This document shows, piece after piece, positions 1 to 5,402 of a DNA stretch of 5,402 nt. This DNA is from Acidimangrovimonas sp. (GTDB lineage: Bacteria > Pseudomonadota > Alphaproteobacteria > Rhodobacterales > Rhodobacteraceae): the NCBI GenBank assembly GCA_030147905.1, contig JASBUM010000231.1, positions 1 through 5,402 of the forward strand. The letters are read 5' to 3'. The translations under genes were made by a program, and so were the position numbers. Positions within the stretch are counted from its first letter, which is position 1. Each line of letters begins with the position of its first letter. A model generated the notes under the pieces. The model was not told the origin of the DNA. It saw only the letters and a list, made by a program, of their open reading frames with translations, and made no database searches.

Positions 1-1381
1 GGTAGCTGAGTGTCACGCGGGTCACGATCGCATCGGCCAGCACAGCATCGGGATCCAGCCCCCGCCGTATATCGGCCGTGATCGCGTCGCGGCCCAGCTG
101 ACGACGAAGCCGCAGCCGACCCGTGGGAACCAGCCCGCCCCCGGGCCCGCGCAGAAGTGCCAGCCGGATCAGCGCCTCCGTCCCCGCTCGCGACCGGTGT
201 CCTTCGACGCCGAGGCCCGACCAGGGGCCGTCCCGCCCCATCCAGCGGCGCAGCTCGAATCGGGCCGTCCCGCTAGGAAATCGCTGGGCAAATGCGGCGC
301 GGAAGGTCAGCGCGCGGCGATCGCGGATAGCGGCGCCACCCGAGCCGCGCTGGATTGCCCGGCCGAGCGTCAGCGCCAGATCGCTGCTGGGGCCGAGCGG
401 CGTGGCGTAGGCAAGGCTCCATCCGACATGGTTTTCGCGGCCGGAACGGGTACCGCCGGCGCGGTAGAATGTTTGCGCCACCCGAAGACGGACGAGGCGC
501 CCCCCGCCTAGCGTGTAGCGCAAGGCCACCCCCCCATGGGTGATCGCACGATCGGCCAGCGAGTCGCGCAGTGACGTCGCCGCGATGCCGCCGCCGTATC
601 CCGTGCCGCGGCTCGATACGGTCAGCGCATAGCCCAGCGGTGCGCCCCGTCCGCCGATCAGGGCGGCCCGCATCCGCCACTGCCGGCGCCAGCCCGCCGC
701 CATGCCGGCCCCGCCGCCACCGGCGCCGGCAAGCGCGGCCGCGCCGGGCCGCGAGAAGACCAGCGGATCCAGCGCCGACCAGGCGTCCTGACGCGCCCGG
801 GCATCGAATGTCAGCAACGCACGGCCGGTGTCGCGGCGGTATCGGAGCCGCCCGCCGAAACCGAGCGGACCGCCCCCGCCGCCGGTGCCGAGCAACGTCG
901 AAATCCCGGCCGAGGCATCGGTGTTGCGGGTGGCGGCGCGCAGCCCGAGGCGAAATTCGCTGCGCAGGTCGAAGGCGGCGCCCGCCGCGCCGGTGGCCCT
1001 TCCCGCAGGACCCGTTGCCGTGACCATGTTGCGCCAGGCGAAATCGGCATTCGTACCGTCACGGGGGCGGCCGGCGGTGGTTTGGGGGGTGGTGGTCGGG
1101 GCGGGCGGGCGCGCCGCCTGGGCTGTCCATTCCGCCGGCGCGGGCCACGCGCTGCTGCCGCCCGCGATCAGGGGTTCCATGACTGTGGGCCCGGCCACGG
1201 CCATCAGCGGCGCGAAAAGTCCGGTGGTCAACGCGACACCTGCGAATGACCACAGCGTGGTGGCAGGCGCGGGGCGCGGCCGTGGCGGCAGGGTGCGCTG
1301 CACGGGTGAAGCGGCCCGCCGGCCGGGGGCGGGGTCGGTGCGCTGCGGCGCGGTCCGGCCGGCATGCGGCGCTCCGCCCAT
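1..1381 (-). CDS. Predicted outer-membrane beta-barrel protein, partial (C-terminus outside window)
   Basis: The frame runs stop-free for 460 codons from ATG 1381 to the window edge and is still open there. The start is two bases after the OPX stop. Residues 1-42 are unusual, rich in Pro, Arg and Ala. A hydrophobic stretch at 43-63 (LWSFAGVALTTGLFAPLMAVA) then gives a signal peptide with likely cleavage after residue 63. A GTG at 1303 (residue 27) would give a more ordinary 37-residue signal, so the true start is uncertain. Residues 90-108 are a Pro/Thr-rich linker. From about 135 onward the chain alternates short strands of aromatic and small or hydrophobic residues with Gly- and Arg-rich turns, for example FDLRSEFRLGLRAA, LGFGGRLRYRRD, GGVALRYTLGGG, VGWSLAYATPLG, ALTFRAAFAQRF and VTRVTLSY. 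Cysteine is absent. This is typical of an outer-membrane barrel, but I recognise no named family. Position next to OPX suggests a role in EPS exit. Confidence 0.78.
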   Translation of the reverse strand, partial: MGGAPHAGRTAPQRTDPAPGRRAASPVQRTLPPRPRPAPATTLWSFAGVALTTGLFAPLMAVAGPTVMEPLIAGGSSAWPAPAEWTAQAARPPAPTTTPQTTAGRPRDGTNADFAWRNMVTATGPAGRATGAAGAAFDLRSEFRLGLRAATRNTDASAGISTLLGTGGGGGPLGFGGRLRYRRDTGRALLTFDARARQDAWSALDPLVFSRPGAAALAGAGGGGAGMAAGWRRQWRMRAALIGGRGAPLGYALTVSSRGTGYGGGIAATSLRDSLADRAITHGGVALRYTLGGGRLVRLRVAQTFYRAGGTRSGRENHVGWSLAYATPLGPSSDLALTLGRAIQRGSGGAAIRDRRALTFRAAFAQRFPSGTARFELRRWMGRDGPWSGLGVEGHRSRAGTEALIRLALLRGPGGGLVPTGRLRLRRQLGRDAITADIRRGLDPDAVLADAIVTRVTLSY

Positions 1382-1383
1382 CC

Positions 1384-1980
1384 TCAGTCCAGTTCGAAAA
1401 GGCGCAGTTGCGGCACCACGATGACATCGCCGGGCTCCAGCCGCATGGCGCCGGCGCTGCCACCGGCCGCCAGCAGGTCGAAACGCCGGGTCCTCTGGAC
1501 ACCCGAGGCGGGATCGATCCGGTGCAGCTCGACCCGCCGCCGCGCCGCGAACTCAGTGAAGCCGCCGGCGAGCGCAAGCAGTTGCAGAAGCGTCGTGCCG
1601 GGTTTCACGTCGAGCGCGCCGCTGCGGCCGATCTCGCCCATCGCATACACGGTGATCCGTGCCGGCCCGCCGCCGTCGCGCTTGCCCAGGCTTCGGACCG
1701 CGACCGAAACCGAGGGCGTCGTGGCGAAGCTGGGCGCCAACGCCGCCCCCAGCCGGCCGCGCAGCGCGTCGGGGGTCTGGCCCGCGGCGCGAATACTGCC
1801 GATATAGGGAAAGTCGATCGTGCCATCGGGCAGGACAAGCACGTTTCGGTCGAGGCTTGAATCTTGCAGCACCTCGATGCGCAGCACATCGCCCGAAGCG
1901 ATGGTGTAGCGCGGCCCCGCCGCCGCAGGCGCCGCCACTCCCGTGACGATCGCCAGAATCCACCCAAGCAGAAATCGCAT
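1384..1980 (-). CDS. Polysaccharide export (OPX/Wza-GumB family) periplasmic protein, short form
   Basis: This 198-residue protein belongs to the outer-membrane polysaccharide export family that links periplasm and cell surface. Residues 1-21 are a type I signal peptide (hydrophobic LLGWILAIVTGV, cleavage expected after AAA). There is no lipobox Cys, unlike Wza. Residues 23-98 form the Poly_export domain, with the YTIASGDVLRIEV opening and the LPDGTIDFPYIGSI core. Residues 108-170 form one SLBB domain (ITVYAMGEIGRSGAL...LLALAGGFTEFA), and the chain closes with the usual EPGDVIVVP strand. Only seven residues follow it, so there is no C-terminal amphipathic helix to cross the outer membrane. 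The ATG at 1980 is the first start in frame, since a TAA lies two codons upstream. The ribosome binding site is AAAAGG, nine bases away. The stop is two bases before the next gene's ATG, so the two are probably translationally coupled. Confidence 0.93.
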   Translation of the reverse strand: MRFLLGWILAIVTGVAAPAAAGPRYTIASGDVLRIEVLQDSSLDRNVLVLPDGTIDFPYIGSIRAAGQTPDALRGRLGAALAPSFATTPSVSVAVRSLGKRDGGGPARITVYAMGEIGRSGALDVKPGTTLLQLLALAGGFTEFAARRRVELHRIDPASGVQRTRRFDLLAAGGSAGAMRLEPGDVIVVPQLRLFELD

Positions 1981-1991
1981 GCGACGTTACC

Positions 1992-2015
1992 TTTTACTAC
2001 ACCATTTACTGCACC
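1992..2015 (-). repeat. Two tandem 12-nt repeats ending in the OPX ribosome binding site
   Basis: On the minus strand GGTGCAGTAAAT (2015-2004) is followed directly by GGTGTAGTAAAA (2003-1992), matching at 10 of 12 positions. The patch is AT-rich against its surroundings. The last A's of the second unit, with the next GG (1995-1990), form AAAAGG, the likely ribosome binding site, nine bases before the OPX ATG. The unit junction gives a second, weaker purine-rich AAATGG further upstream. Confidence 0.5.
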
Positions 2016-2022
2016 GTTTGCC

Positions 2023-2119
2023 GCATCGTCCCGGCGAACGGTCGTCATGATAACCCGGTCACCCGATCGCGCAAGCATGTCTGCCGTGGCCCGGACGGTC
2101 CGCGCGCGTGGGACGATGC
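2023..2119. repeat. Long-range 10-bp inverted repeat in the OPX leader
   Basis: GCATCGTCCC at 2023-2032 is the exact reverse complement of GGGACGATGC at 2110-2119, with 77 nt between the arms; beyond the perfect core the match continues with one mismatch (GC-C/G-GCATCGTCCC). The arms bracket the weak promoter candidate. Only RNA reading through from the TPR gene would contain both arms. Confidence 0.4.
2047..2074 (-). promoter_or_regulatory. Weak promoter candidate for the OPX and barrel genes
   Basis: On the minus strand TTGCGC (2074-2069) and TATCAT (2052-2047) are spaced by 16 bp. The -10 matches 5 of 6 consensus bases; the -35 matches only TTG. Transcription from here would start near 2040 and leave a leader of about 60 nt before the OPX start. 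Read-through from the TPR gene is equally possible. Confidence 0.25.
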
Positions 2120-2128
2120 CGCCACGCG
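2105..2128 (-). other. Hairpin just after the TPR lipoprotein gene
   Basis: CGCGTGG and CCACGCG (2105-2111 and 2122-2128) form a 7-bp stem with a 10-nt loop, starting 7 nt past the TPR stop codon. No T-run follows. Its loop and inner stem bases overlap one arm of the long-range inverted repeat described separately, so the two structures would compete in RNA. It could be a weak terminator or a transcript stabiliser. Confidence 0.35.
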
Positions 2129-2135
2129 AACGGGG

Positions 2136-4742
2136 TCAGGGCCGGATGGGTCGGCCGAAGGGCAGCCGCGGGGTGGGAACCTGCGGGATCAGTGGCAGGA
2201 GCGCGTCGAAGGCGGGAAGGGCGGCCGGGATGCGCGCCGCCGCCGGACCGGCCGCGACTTCGGTCACGGGCTCGGCTGCGGCTGCGGCGGCGGCGCGCTG
2301 TCCGCTGCGCTTGCCCGGCGCAAGCTGAAGTGCGGCGGCGCGGCGGATCACGGCGGCGGTCGCCACCGGGGTGCTGCTGGTGATGCGCGCAACCGCTACC
2401 CGAAGACGATCGCGGGACAGATCGTTGTCGCCCCGGGACGCAAGGACCATCGCCAGATGATACTGCACCGCCGGATCGGCGGGCATCTGTGCCGCCGCCG
2501 CGCGCAAGTAATGCAGCGCCGTCGCGACGTCGCCCCGCCGGAAGGCGATCCAGCCGTAGGTGTCCTGAAATGCGGCGACGGTGCCGTCGCGAAGCTGCTG
2601 CGCGAGACGCCAAGCCTCGTCCAGCGCGGCGGGATCGTCGGGGCGGTCGGACAGAAGGCTGGCAAGATTGTTGGCGATGATCTTCGAATCCGCGTTGCGG
2701 CGCAGCAGCCGCCGGTAGATCGCTATCGCGTCATCTACGGCGCCGGCTCGCTCCAGCTGGTCGGCCTTGATCCATAGCAGGCGGCGGCTGTCGGGCACGC
2801 GCCCCATCGCCACCGTCAAGACCGCGGCCGCAGCGCCCGGATCGCCCTGCCCGCGTTTGAGCCGATAGAGCGCCGACCATGCCGGTACGCTGCGCGGATG
2901 CTGGGCGATGAAGTCGCGCAACACGGTCTCGGCAGCCTGGTCATGCCCGGTCTCGTGCAGGATCGACGCAAGGATGACGGCGGCGGCGGGCGAATTGGGC
3001 CGACGGCCGACAAGGGCGCGGGCGCTGATCAGCGCATCGTCGAGATGCCCGTTGAGGATCTCGGCGCGGATCACCGCGATTTCCGAACTTCCGGACAGAT
3101 CCTTGCGTTGCAGAAGCTTGTCGAGATAGCCGACCAGGGCATCGCCCTGCGCCTCCGCCAGCATCAGGCGCGATCGCAGCCGGTCCGCCGCCGACCGGGC
3201 CGCGGCACCCGGAATCGCCTGCAAGGCGGCCAGGTCCATGCGTGCCGCGGCCCAGTCGCGCTGCGCGATATGGATCGAGCCAAGCTCCGCGCGCAGGCGG
3301 CTGTCGTTGGGCGCAAGCTGCAGCGATTCGGCCAGGGTCTGCGCGGCAGCGGCGAAGTTGCCCGCAGCGGCGAGGTTGCGCGCATAGGCCATCGCCGGTC
3401 CGGGCGCATAGTTGGAGACGGTGGCCGCCTGCGACAGGAGCGCAGTCTCCTGCCGGCGCTCGCCCAGCCTCCGGCTGGCCTCGGCCATCAGAAGCAGCAG
3501 CGCCGGGTCGGCGGGGGCGGCCTGACGGCTATGGCGCAGCAGCGTCATCGCATCGCCCGCGCGCCCGCGCCCGATCAGGTCGGCCGCGTGCAGCTTGATC
3601 GCGCCGAGCTGCCGCGGATCGCGCGAAAGCACCGCCTCGACGATCGTCCGCGCGCCGGCCGCATCGCCCGCCGCCGCCTTCATCTGCGCCAGGGTTATGC
3701 CGATCTGGTCGCGCCTCGGTCCCGCCGGCTCGGTCTGCATCAACCCTTCCAGCGCCGCCTCGGCATCGCGGACATCGCCGCCCTCGAAGGTGACCATCGC
3801 GCGCAGACGCAACAGCTCGGCGCGCAGCGCGTCGCCCGCCCCCGCCTTCATGCGGTCGATCGCCGCCAGCGCGGCGGGCGTGCCCCTTTCACGCGCGATG
3901 AACTGCACCAGCGCCAGCCGCGCCGCAACGTCGGGCTCGCCCGGTTCGATGCGATCGCGCAGAAAGGTTTCGGCCTCGCCCGTGCGGTTCTGGGCGACAT
4001 ACCAACGTACGAGGGTCGCGGGCAGGGCCGGGTCCGTCGGGAAGCGCCGGATCATCGCGTGCAACTGCCGTTCGATCGCGTCGTCGCGCTGCAACCGGCC
4101 GAGCACGGCGATGCGCAGGACGTAGAAGTCCCGCCGTCGGGGATTGGCCGCAACGGCGGCATCGACGACATCGAGCGCGCCATGCCAGTCCGCGGCGCGG
4201 ATGCGTTCGTCGATCACCAGTTGCCAGGCCTCGGGCGTGGCGGGAAAACGCGCAACGATCGCACGCGCGCGCGCCGCGGCGGTCTCGCGCGCCGCTTCGT
4301 CATGGGCGCGCAACGCCGCCCGATAGTCGAGCGACAGGCGAACCGCATGGGCGACCGGATCGAGCGGCGCCACCCGTAGTGCCGCAGCGGCATAGCCCGA
4401 GGCCGCCGCGAAGTCCCCCCATTGGAGTGTCAGCGCGGCAAGCGCGCGGTTGGCCAGCAGGTCCTGCGGCGCCAGGGTCACGAGGGTGCGGTAATGCCGA
4501 TAGGCCTGCGGCAGCGCCCCGGTGCTGCGCAGAAGTTCGGCATAGCCCGCCTGAACCTTCGCGTTGCGGGGATCGAGTCCCGCCGCGGTGGCGAAGGCGG
4601 CCAGCGCGGCGGCGGTATCGCCCGCGCGCTCGGCCTGCTGGGCATCTTGCAGGCTGGCCTTGGCTCTTTCCTTGTTGTCCTTGCATCCGGTCAGCGCGAG
4701 TGTCGCCACCAGAAGCAGGACGATGGGTCTGGGGCGGCGCAC
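2136..4742 (-). CDS. TPR-repeat outer-membrane lipoprotein of the EPS locus (PrsT-like)
   Basis: This 868-residue protein starts at GTG 4742 and ends at a TGA. Residues 1-20 form a lipoprotein signal: basic RRPRP, a hydrophobic IVLLLVATLAL core, then lipobox L-T-G-C with Cys20 as the lipidated residue. The residue after Cys is Lys, not Asp, so by the usual Lol sorting rule the outer membrane is the likely site. From about residue 25 to 780 the chain is nearly all helical TPR-like repeats, with recurring A..LL..G....A......L...P signatures. Clear units include AGDTAAALAAFATAAGLDP near the start and DTYGWIAFRRGDVATALHYL near the end. An Ala/Pro-rich tail follows. Size, lipobox and locus resemble the PrsT family of exosortase-linked EPS clusters, but no exosortase or PEP-CTERM protein is visible, so any TPR scaffold lipoprotein (compare AlgK) is possible. 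It probably acts in the periplasm as a scaffold for assembly or export. A 155-nt gap separates it from the OPX gene. Confidence 0.88.
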   Translation of the reverse strand: MRRPRPIVLLLVATLALTGCKDNKERAKASLQDAQQAERAGDTAAALAAFATAAGLDPRNAKVQAGYAELLRSTGALPQAYRHYRTLVTLAPQDLLANRALAALTLQWGDFAAASGYAAAALRVAPLDPVAHAVRLSLDYRAALRAHDEAARETAAARARAIVARFPATPEAWQLVIDERIRAADWHGALDVVDAAVAANPRRRDFYVLRIAVLGRLQRDDAIERQLHAMIRRFPTDPALPATLVRWYVAQNRTGEAETFLRDRIEPGEPDVAARLALVQFIARERGTPAALAAIDRMKAGAGDALRAELLRLRAMVTFEGGDVRDAEAALEGLMQTEPAGPRRDQIGITLAQMKAAAGDAAGARTIVEAVLSRDPRQLGAIKLHAADLIGRGRAGDAMTLLRHSRQAAPADPALLLLMAEASRRLGERRQETALLSQAATVSNYAPGPAMAYARNLAAAGNFAAAAQTLAESLQLAPNDSRLRAELGSIHIAQRDWAAARMDLAALQAIPGAAARSAADRLRSRLMLAEAQGDALVGYLDKLLQRKDLSGSSEIAVIRAEILNGHLDDALISARALVGRRPNSPAAAVILASILHETGHDQAAETVLRDFIAQHPRSVPAWSALYRLKRGQGDPGAAAAVLTVAMGRVPDSRRLLWIKADQLERAGAVDDAIAIYRRLLRRNADSKIIANNLASLLSDRPDDPAALDEAWRLAQQLRDGTVAAFQDTYGWIAFRRGDVATALHYLRAAAAQMPADPAVQYHLAMVLASRGDNDLSRDRLRVAVARITSSTPVATAAVIRRAAALQLAPGKRSGQRAAAAAAAEPVTEVAAGPAAARIPAALPAFDALLPLIPQVPTPRLPFGRPIRP
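2139..2384 (-). other. Ala/Pro-rich C-terminal tail of the TPR lipoprotein
   Basis: The last 82 residues leave the TPR pattern. They contain an Arg/Ala stretch, a run of seven alanines encoded by mixed GCC/GCA codons, and a Pro-rich end (LPLIPQVPTPRLPFGRPIRP). This looks like a disordered tail or linker rather than another repeat. No known domain is recognised. Confidence 0.6.
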
Positions 4743-4746
4743 GATT

Positions 4747-4752
4747 TCCCTT
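4747..4752 (-). promoter_or_regulatory. Ribosome binding site that decides the GTG start
   Basis: AAGGGA on the minus strand ends four bases before the GTG at 4742. Together with the lipobox encoded 17-20 codons later, it favours this GTG over the ATG at 4925, which lies only three bases after the preceding gene's stop and has no comparable site. Confidence 0.6.
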
Positions 4753-4779
4753 CGCAAGAGGCTTTCACAAGTTGTGCCG

Positions 4780-4808
4780 AAAATATCATGAAGTTTCGCG
4801 CTTGTCGC
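4780..4808 (-). promoter_or_regulatory. Sigma70-like promoter candidate for the TPR lipoprotein gene
   Basis: On the minus strand GCGACA (4808-4803) is separated by 17 bp from TATTTT (4785-4780). Each hexamer matches the -35/-10 consensus at 4 of 6 positions. The -10 lies in an AT-rich patch that stands out in GC-rich surroundings. The implied transcript start near 4773 would give a leader of about 30 nt that contains the GTG start and its ribosome binding site but not the upstream ATG at 4925. This is a prediction by eye only. Confidence 0.35.
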
Positions 4809-4815
4809 CGATGCC

Positions 4816-4830
4816 GCCGCGTCACGCGGC
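4816..4830. promoter_or_regulatory. Second perfect 15-bp palindrome (7-1-7), possible operator
   Basis: GCCGCGT-C-ACGCGGC has the same 7-1-7 geometry as the palindrome at 4842-4856; the two centres (4823 and 4849) are 26 bp apart. The arm sequences differ, so it need not bind the same protein. It is almost pure GC, which makes chance occurrence more likely than for its neighbour. Confidence 0.3.
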
Positions 4831-4841
4831 CGGGTGGCACC

Positions 4842-4856
4842 TGCGACATTGTCGCA
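4842..4856. promoter_or_regulatory. Perfect 15-bp palindrome (7-1-7), possible operator
   Basis: TGCGACA-T-TGTCGCA is a perfect 7-bp inverted repeat around one central base, in the gap upstream of the TPR lipoprotein gene. It lies 33 bp upstream of the -35 element of the promoter candidate at 4780-4808. The half-site TTGTCGC (4849-4855) recurs at 4802-4808, overlapping that -35 element, with a 47-bp offset. The one-base centre rules out a normal RNA hairpin and is more like a dimeric regulator site. I do not recognise the regulator. Confidence 0.4.
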
Positions 4857-4883
4857 CCCCGGCGTTCGGGCGGGCTGGCATGG

Positions 4884-4907
4884 GGCGCGCGGCCGAGATC
4901 GCGCGCC
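4884..4907 (-). other. GC-rich hairpin after the sugar transferase gene
   Basis: An 8-bp perfect inverted repeat (GGCGCGCG / CGCGCGCC, arms 4884-4891 and 4900-4907) with an 8-nt loop begins 21 nt past the transferase stop codon. No T-run follows it on the minus strand, so it is not a classical intrinsic terminator. It could be a 3'-end stabiliser or a partial terminator between two transcription units. In DNA this GC-rich, such stems also arise by chance. Confidence 0.35.
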
Positions 4908-4928
4908 GCCGCGCAGCCACCGCATCGG

Positions 4929-5402
4929 TTACCGTCCGGTCCCGGCGACGACGGCGCGCAATGTCCGCATGATGATCCACAGATCGAGCACGAGGCTCTG
5001 GCGCCGCAGGTAGTCTCGGTCGAACCGCCCCCGATCGGCAAAGCTGCTCTGGTTGCGGGCCATTACCTGCCACAGGCCGGTGATCCCGGGACGCAGCGCG
5101 AAATAGGCGCTCTCGGGATAGAGCGCGCATTGGTCCGTCATCATCGGTCGTGGACCGATCAGTGCCATATCACCCGCGAGCACGTTCCAAAGCTGCGGCA
5201 CCTCGTCGAGAGAATAGCGCCGCAGGACGTGTCCGACGCGCGTGATGCGCGGGTCGTCGCGCAGCTTCTGGTCGCGCGACCATTCGGCACGGGCTACGGG
5301 ATGGGCGGCAAGATGGGCGGCAAGCCGGCCCGCCGCGTCAGGAACCATCGTGCGCAGCTTCAGCATCCGGAACCGGCGGCCGTCCTTGCCGATTCGCTCC
5401 TG
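4929..5402 (-). CDS. Bacterial sugar transferase (polyprenyl-phosphate sugar-1-phosphate transferase), C-terminal part
   Basis: This is the C-terminal 157 residues of a PF02397-type transferase (ExoY/WcaJ/RfbP-like). Such enzymes move a sugar-1-phosphate from a nucleotide sugar onto undecaprenyl phosphate at the inner membrane, the first step of EPS or capsule repeat-unit assembly. Visible family landmarks, numbered from the window edge, are QERIG and LKLRTM (1-19), the KLRDDPRIT block (46-54), the catalytic-type Asp-Glu pair in SLDEVPQLWN (66-67), GDMALIGPRP (77-86), RPGITGLWQV, and a final D-LWI-RT segment before the TAA stop. The frame is open to 5402, so the start, the membrane helices and any N-terminal CoA-binding-like domain lie outside; the internal Met at 5366 is not a start because conserved sequence precedes it. 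The EW....KL..DPRIT block resembles the galactose/glucose-1-P transferase branch, but the sugar cannot be read from sequence. It is the first gene of this cluster in the window, 186 nt upstream of the TPR lipoprotein gene. Confidence 0.95.
   Translation of the reverse strand, partial: QERIGKDGRRFRMLKLRTMVPDAAGRLAAHLAAHPVARAEWSRDQKLRDDPRITRVGHVLRRYSLDEVPQLWNVLAGDMALIGPRPMMTDQCALYPESAYFALRPGITGLWQVMARNQSSFADRGRFDRDYLRRQSLVLDLWIIMRTLRAVVAGTGR

Noticed and set aside
1605..2078. Minus-strand open frame starting in the OPX leader and overlapping the OPX gene in another frame.
   Set aside because: Arg- and Ser-rich shadow sequence over a well-supported OPX gene; the 12-nt repeat only yields short NGAV/NGVV-type repeats there. 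No evidence for a leader peptide.
2101..2128. Intrinsic terminator after the TPR gene.
   Set aside because: The stem is only 7 bp and is not followed by a T-run on the minus strand, so it is listed as a hairpin of unknown role.
2274..2300. GCC/GCA triplet run in the TPR gene as a microsatellite.
   Set aside because: It is a short polyalanine stretch with mixed codons, in frame, and explained by the low-complexity tail.
2898..4379. A 493-codon open frame on the plus strand opposite the TPR gene.
   Set aside because: It is a GC-rich antisense shadow: Arg/Gln/Gly-rich with no recognisable domain, while the minus strand encodes clear TPR repeats and a lipobox.
2136..4742. Calling the locus a firm exosortase/PEP-CTERM cluster because of the PrsT-like protein.
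   Set aside because: No exosortase, PEP-CTERM motif or PrsK/PrsR is in the window and the OPX protein lacks a lipobox, so only resemblance is reported.
4760..4780. Possible sigma54 promoter (CGGCACAACTTGTGA on the minus strand), as expected for PrsR-controlled exosortase loci.
   Set aside because: The -24 GG is present but the -12 GC is replaced by GA. A second candidate near 2072-2088 has 11 rather than 10 bases between GG and GC.
4743..4925. N-terminal extension of the TPR protein from ATG 4925.
   Set aside because: It has no domain or signal features, no good ribosome binding site, and would bury the lipobox; the GTG at 4742 explains the protein better.

Overview
The window is a GC-rich (roughly 70% by eye) stretch of bacterial DNA in which every supportable gene lies on the minus strand. 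It therefore reads from high to low coordinates as part of an extracellular polysaccharide (EPS) production and export locus. Gene content (ExoY/WcaJ-type sugar transferase, TPR lipoprotein, short Wza/GumB-like export protein, outer-membrane barrel), very high GC and Ala/Arg-rich proteins suggest a Gram-negative alphaproteobacterium, perhaps a sphingomonad. This is inference from style and gene content, not from a marker gene.

Layout in transcription order. (1) 5402-4929: the C-terminal 157 residues of a polyprenyl-phosphate sugar-1-phosphate transferase, the enzyme that starts a lipid-linked repeat unit; its membrane-anchored N-terminus is outside the window. (2) 4928-4743: a 186-nt gap with a GC-rich hairpin, two perfect 15-bp palindromes and a sigma70-like promoter candidate, so a new transcription unit may begin here. 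(3) 4742-2136: an 868-residue TPR-repeat lipoprotein. I place its start at a GTG that puts a clean lipobox at residues 17-20, 61 codons inside the longest open frame. (4) 2135-1981: a 155-nt gap with a 7-bp hairpin, a long-range 10-bp inverted repeat, a weak promoter candidate and a 12-nt tandem repeat that runs into the ribosome binding site of the next gene. (5) 1980-1384: a short 198-residue polysaccharide export (OPX) protein with one Poly_export and one SLBB domain and no C-terminal membrane helix. (6) 1381-1: a gene starting two bases after the OPX stop, open for 460 codons to the window edge, with an export signal and a predicted outer-membrane beta-barrel.

How they may work together: the transferase loads the first sugar on undecaprenyl phosphate. 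Assembly and flipping genes are not in the window. The OPX protein, the barrel and the TPR lipoprotein look like the periplasmic and outer-membrane end of the export path. The most interesting point is that the OPX protein lacks its own outer-membrane-spanning helix and is tightly linked to a barrel gene. This fits a two-part export channel (periplasmic OPX plus separate barrel), with a TPR lipoprotein as possible scaffold. No RNA genes, mobile elements or CRISPR arrays were seen.
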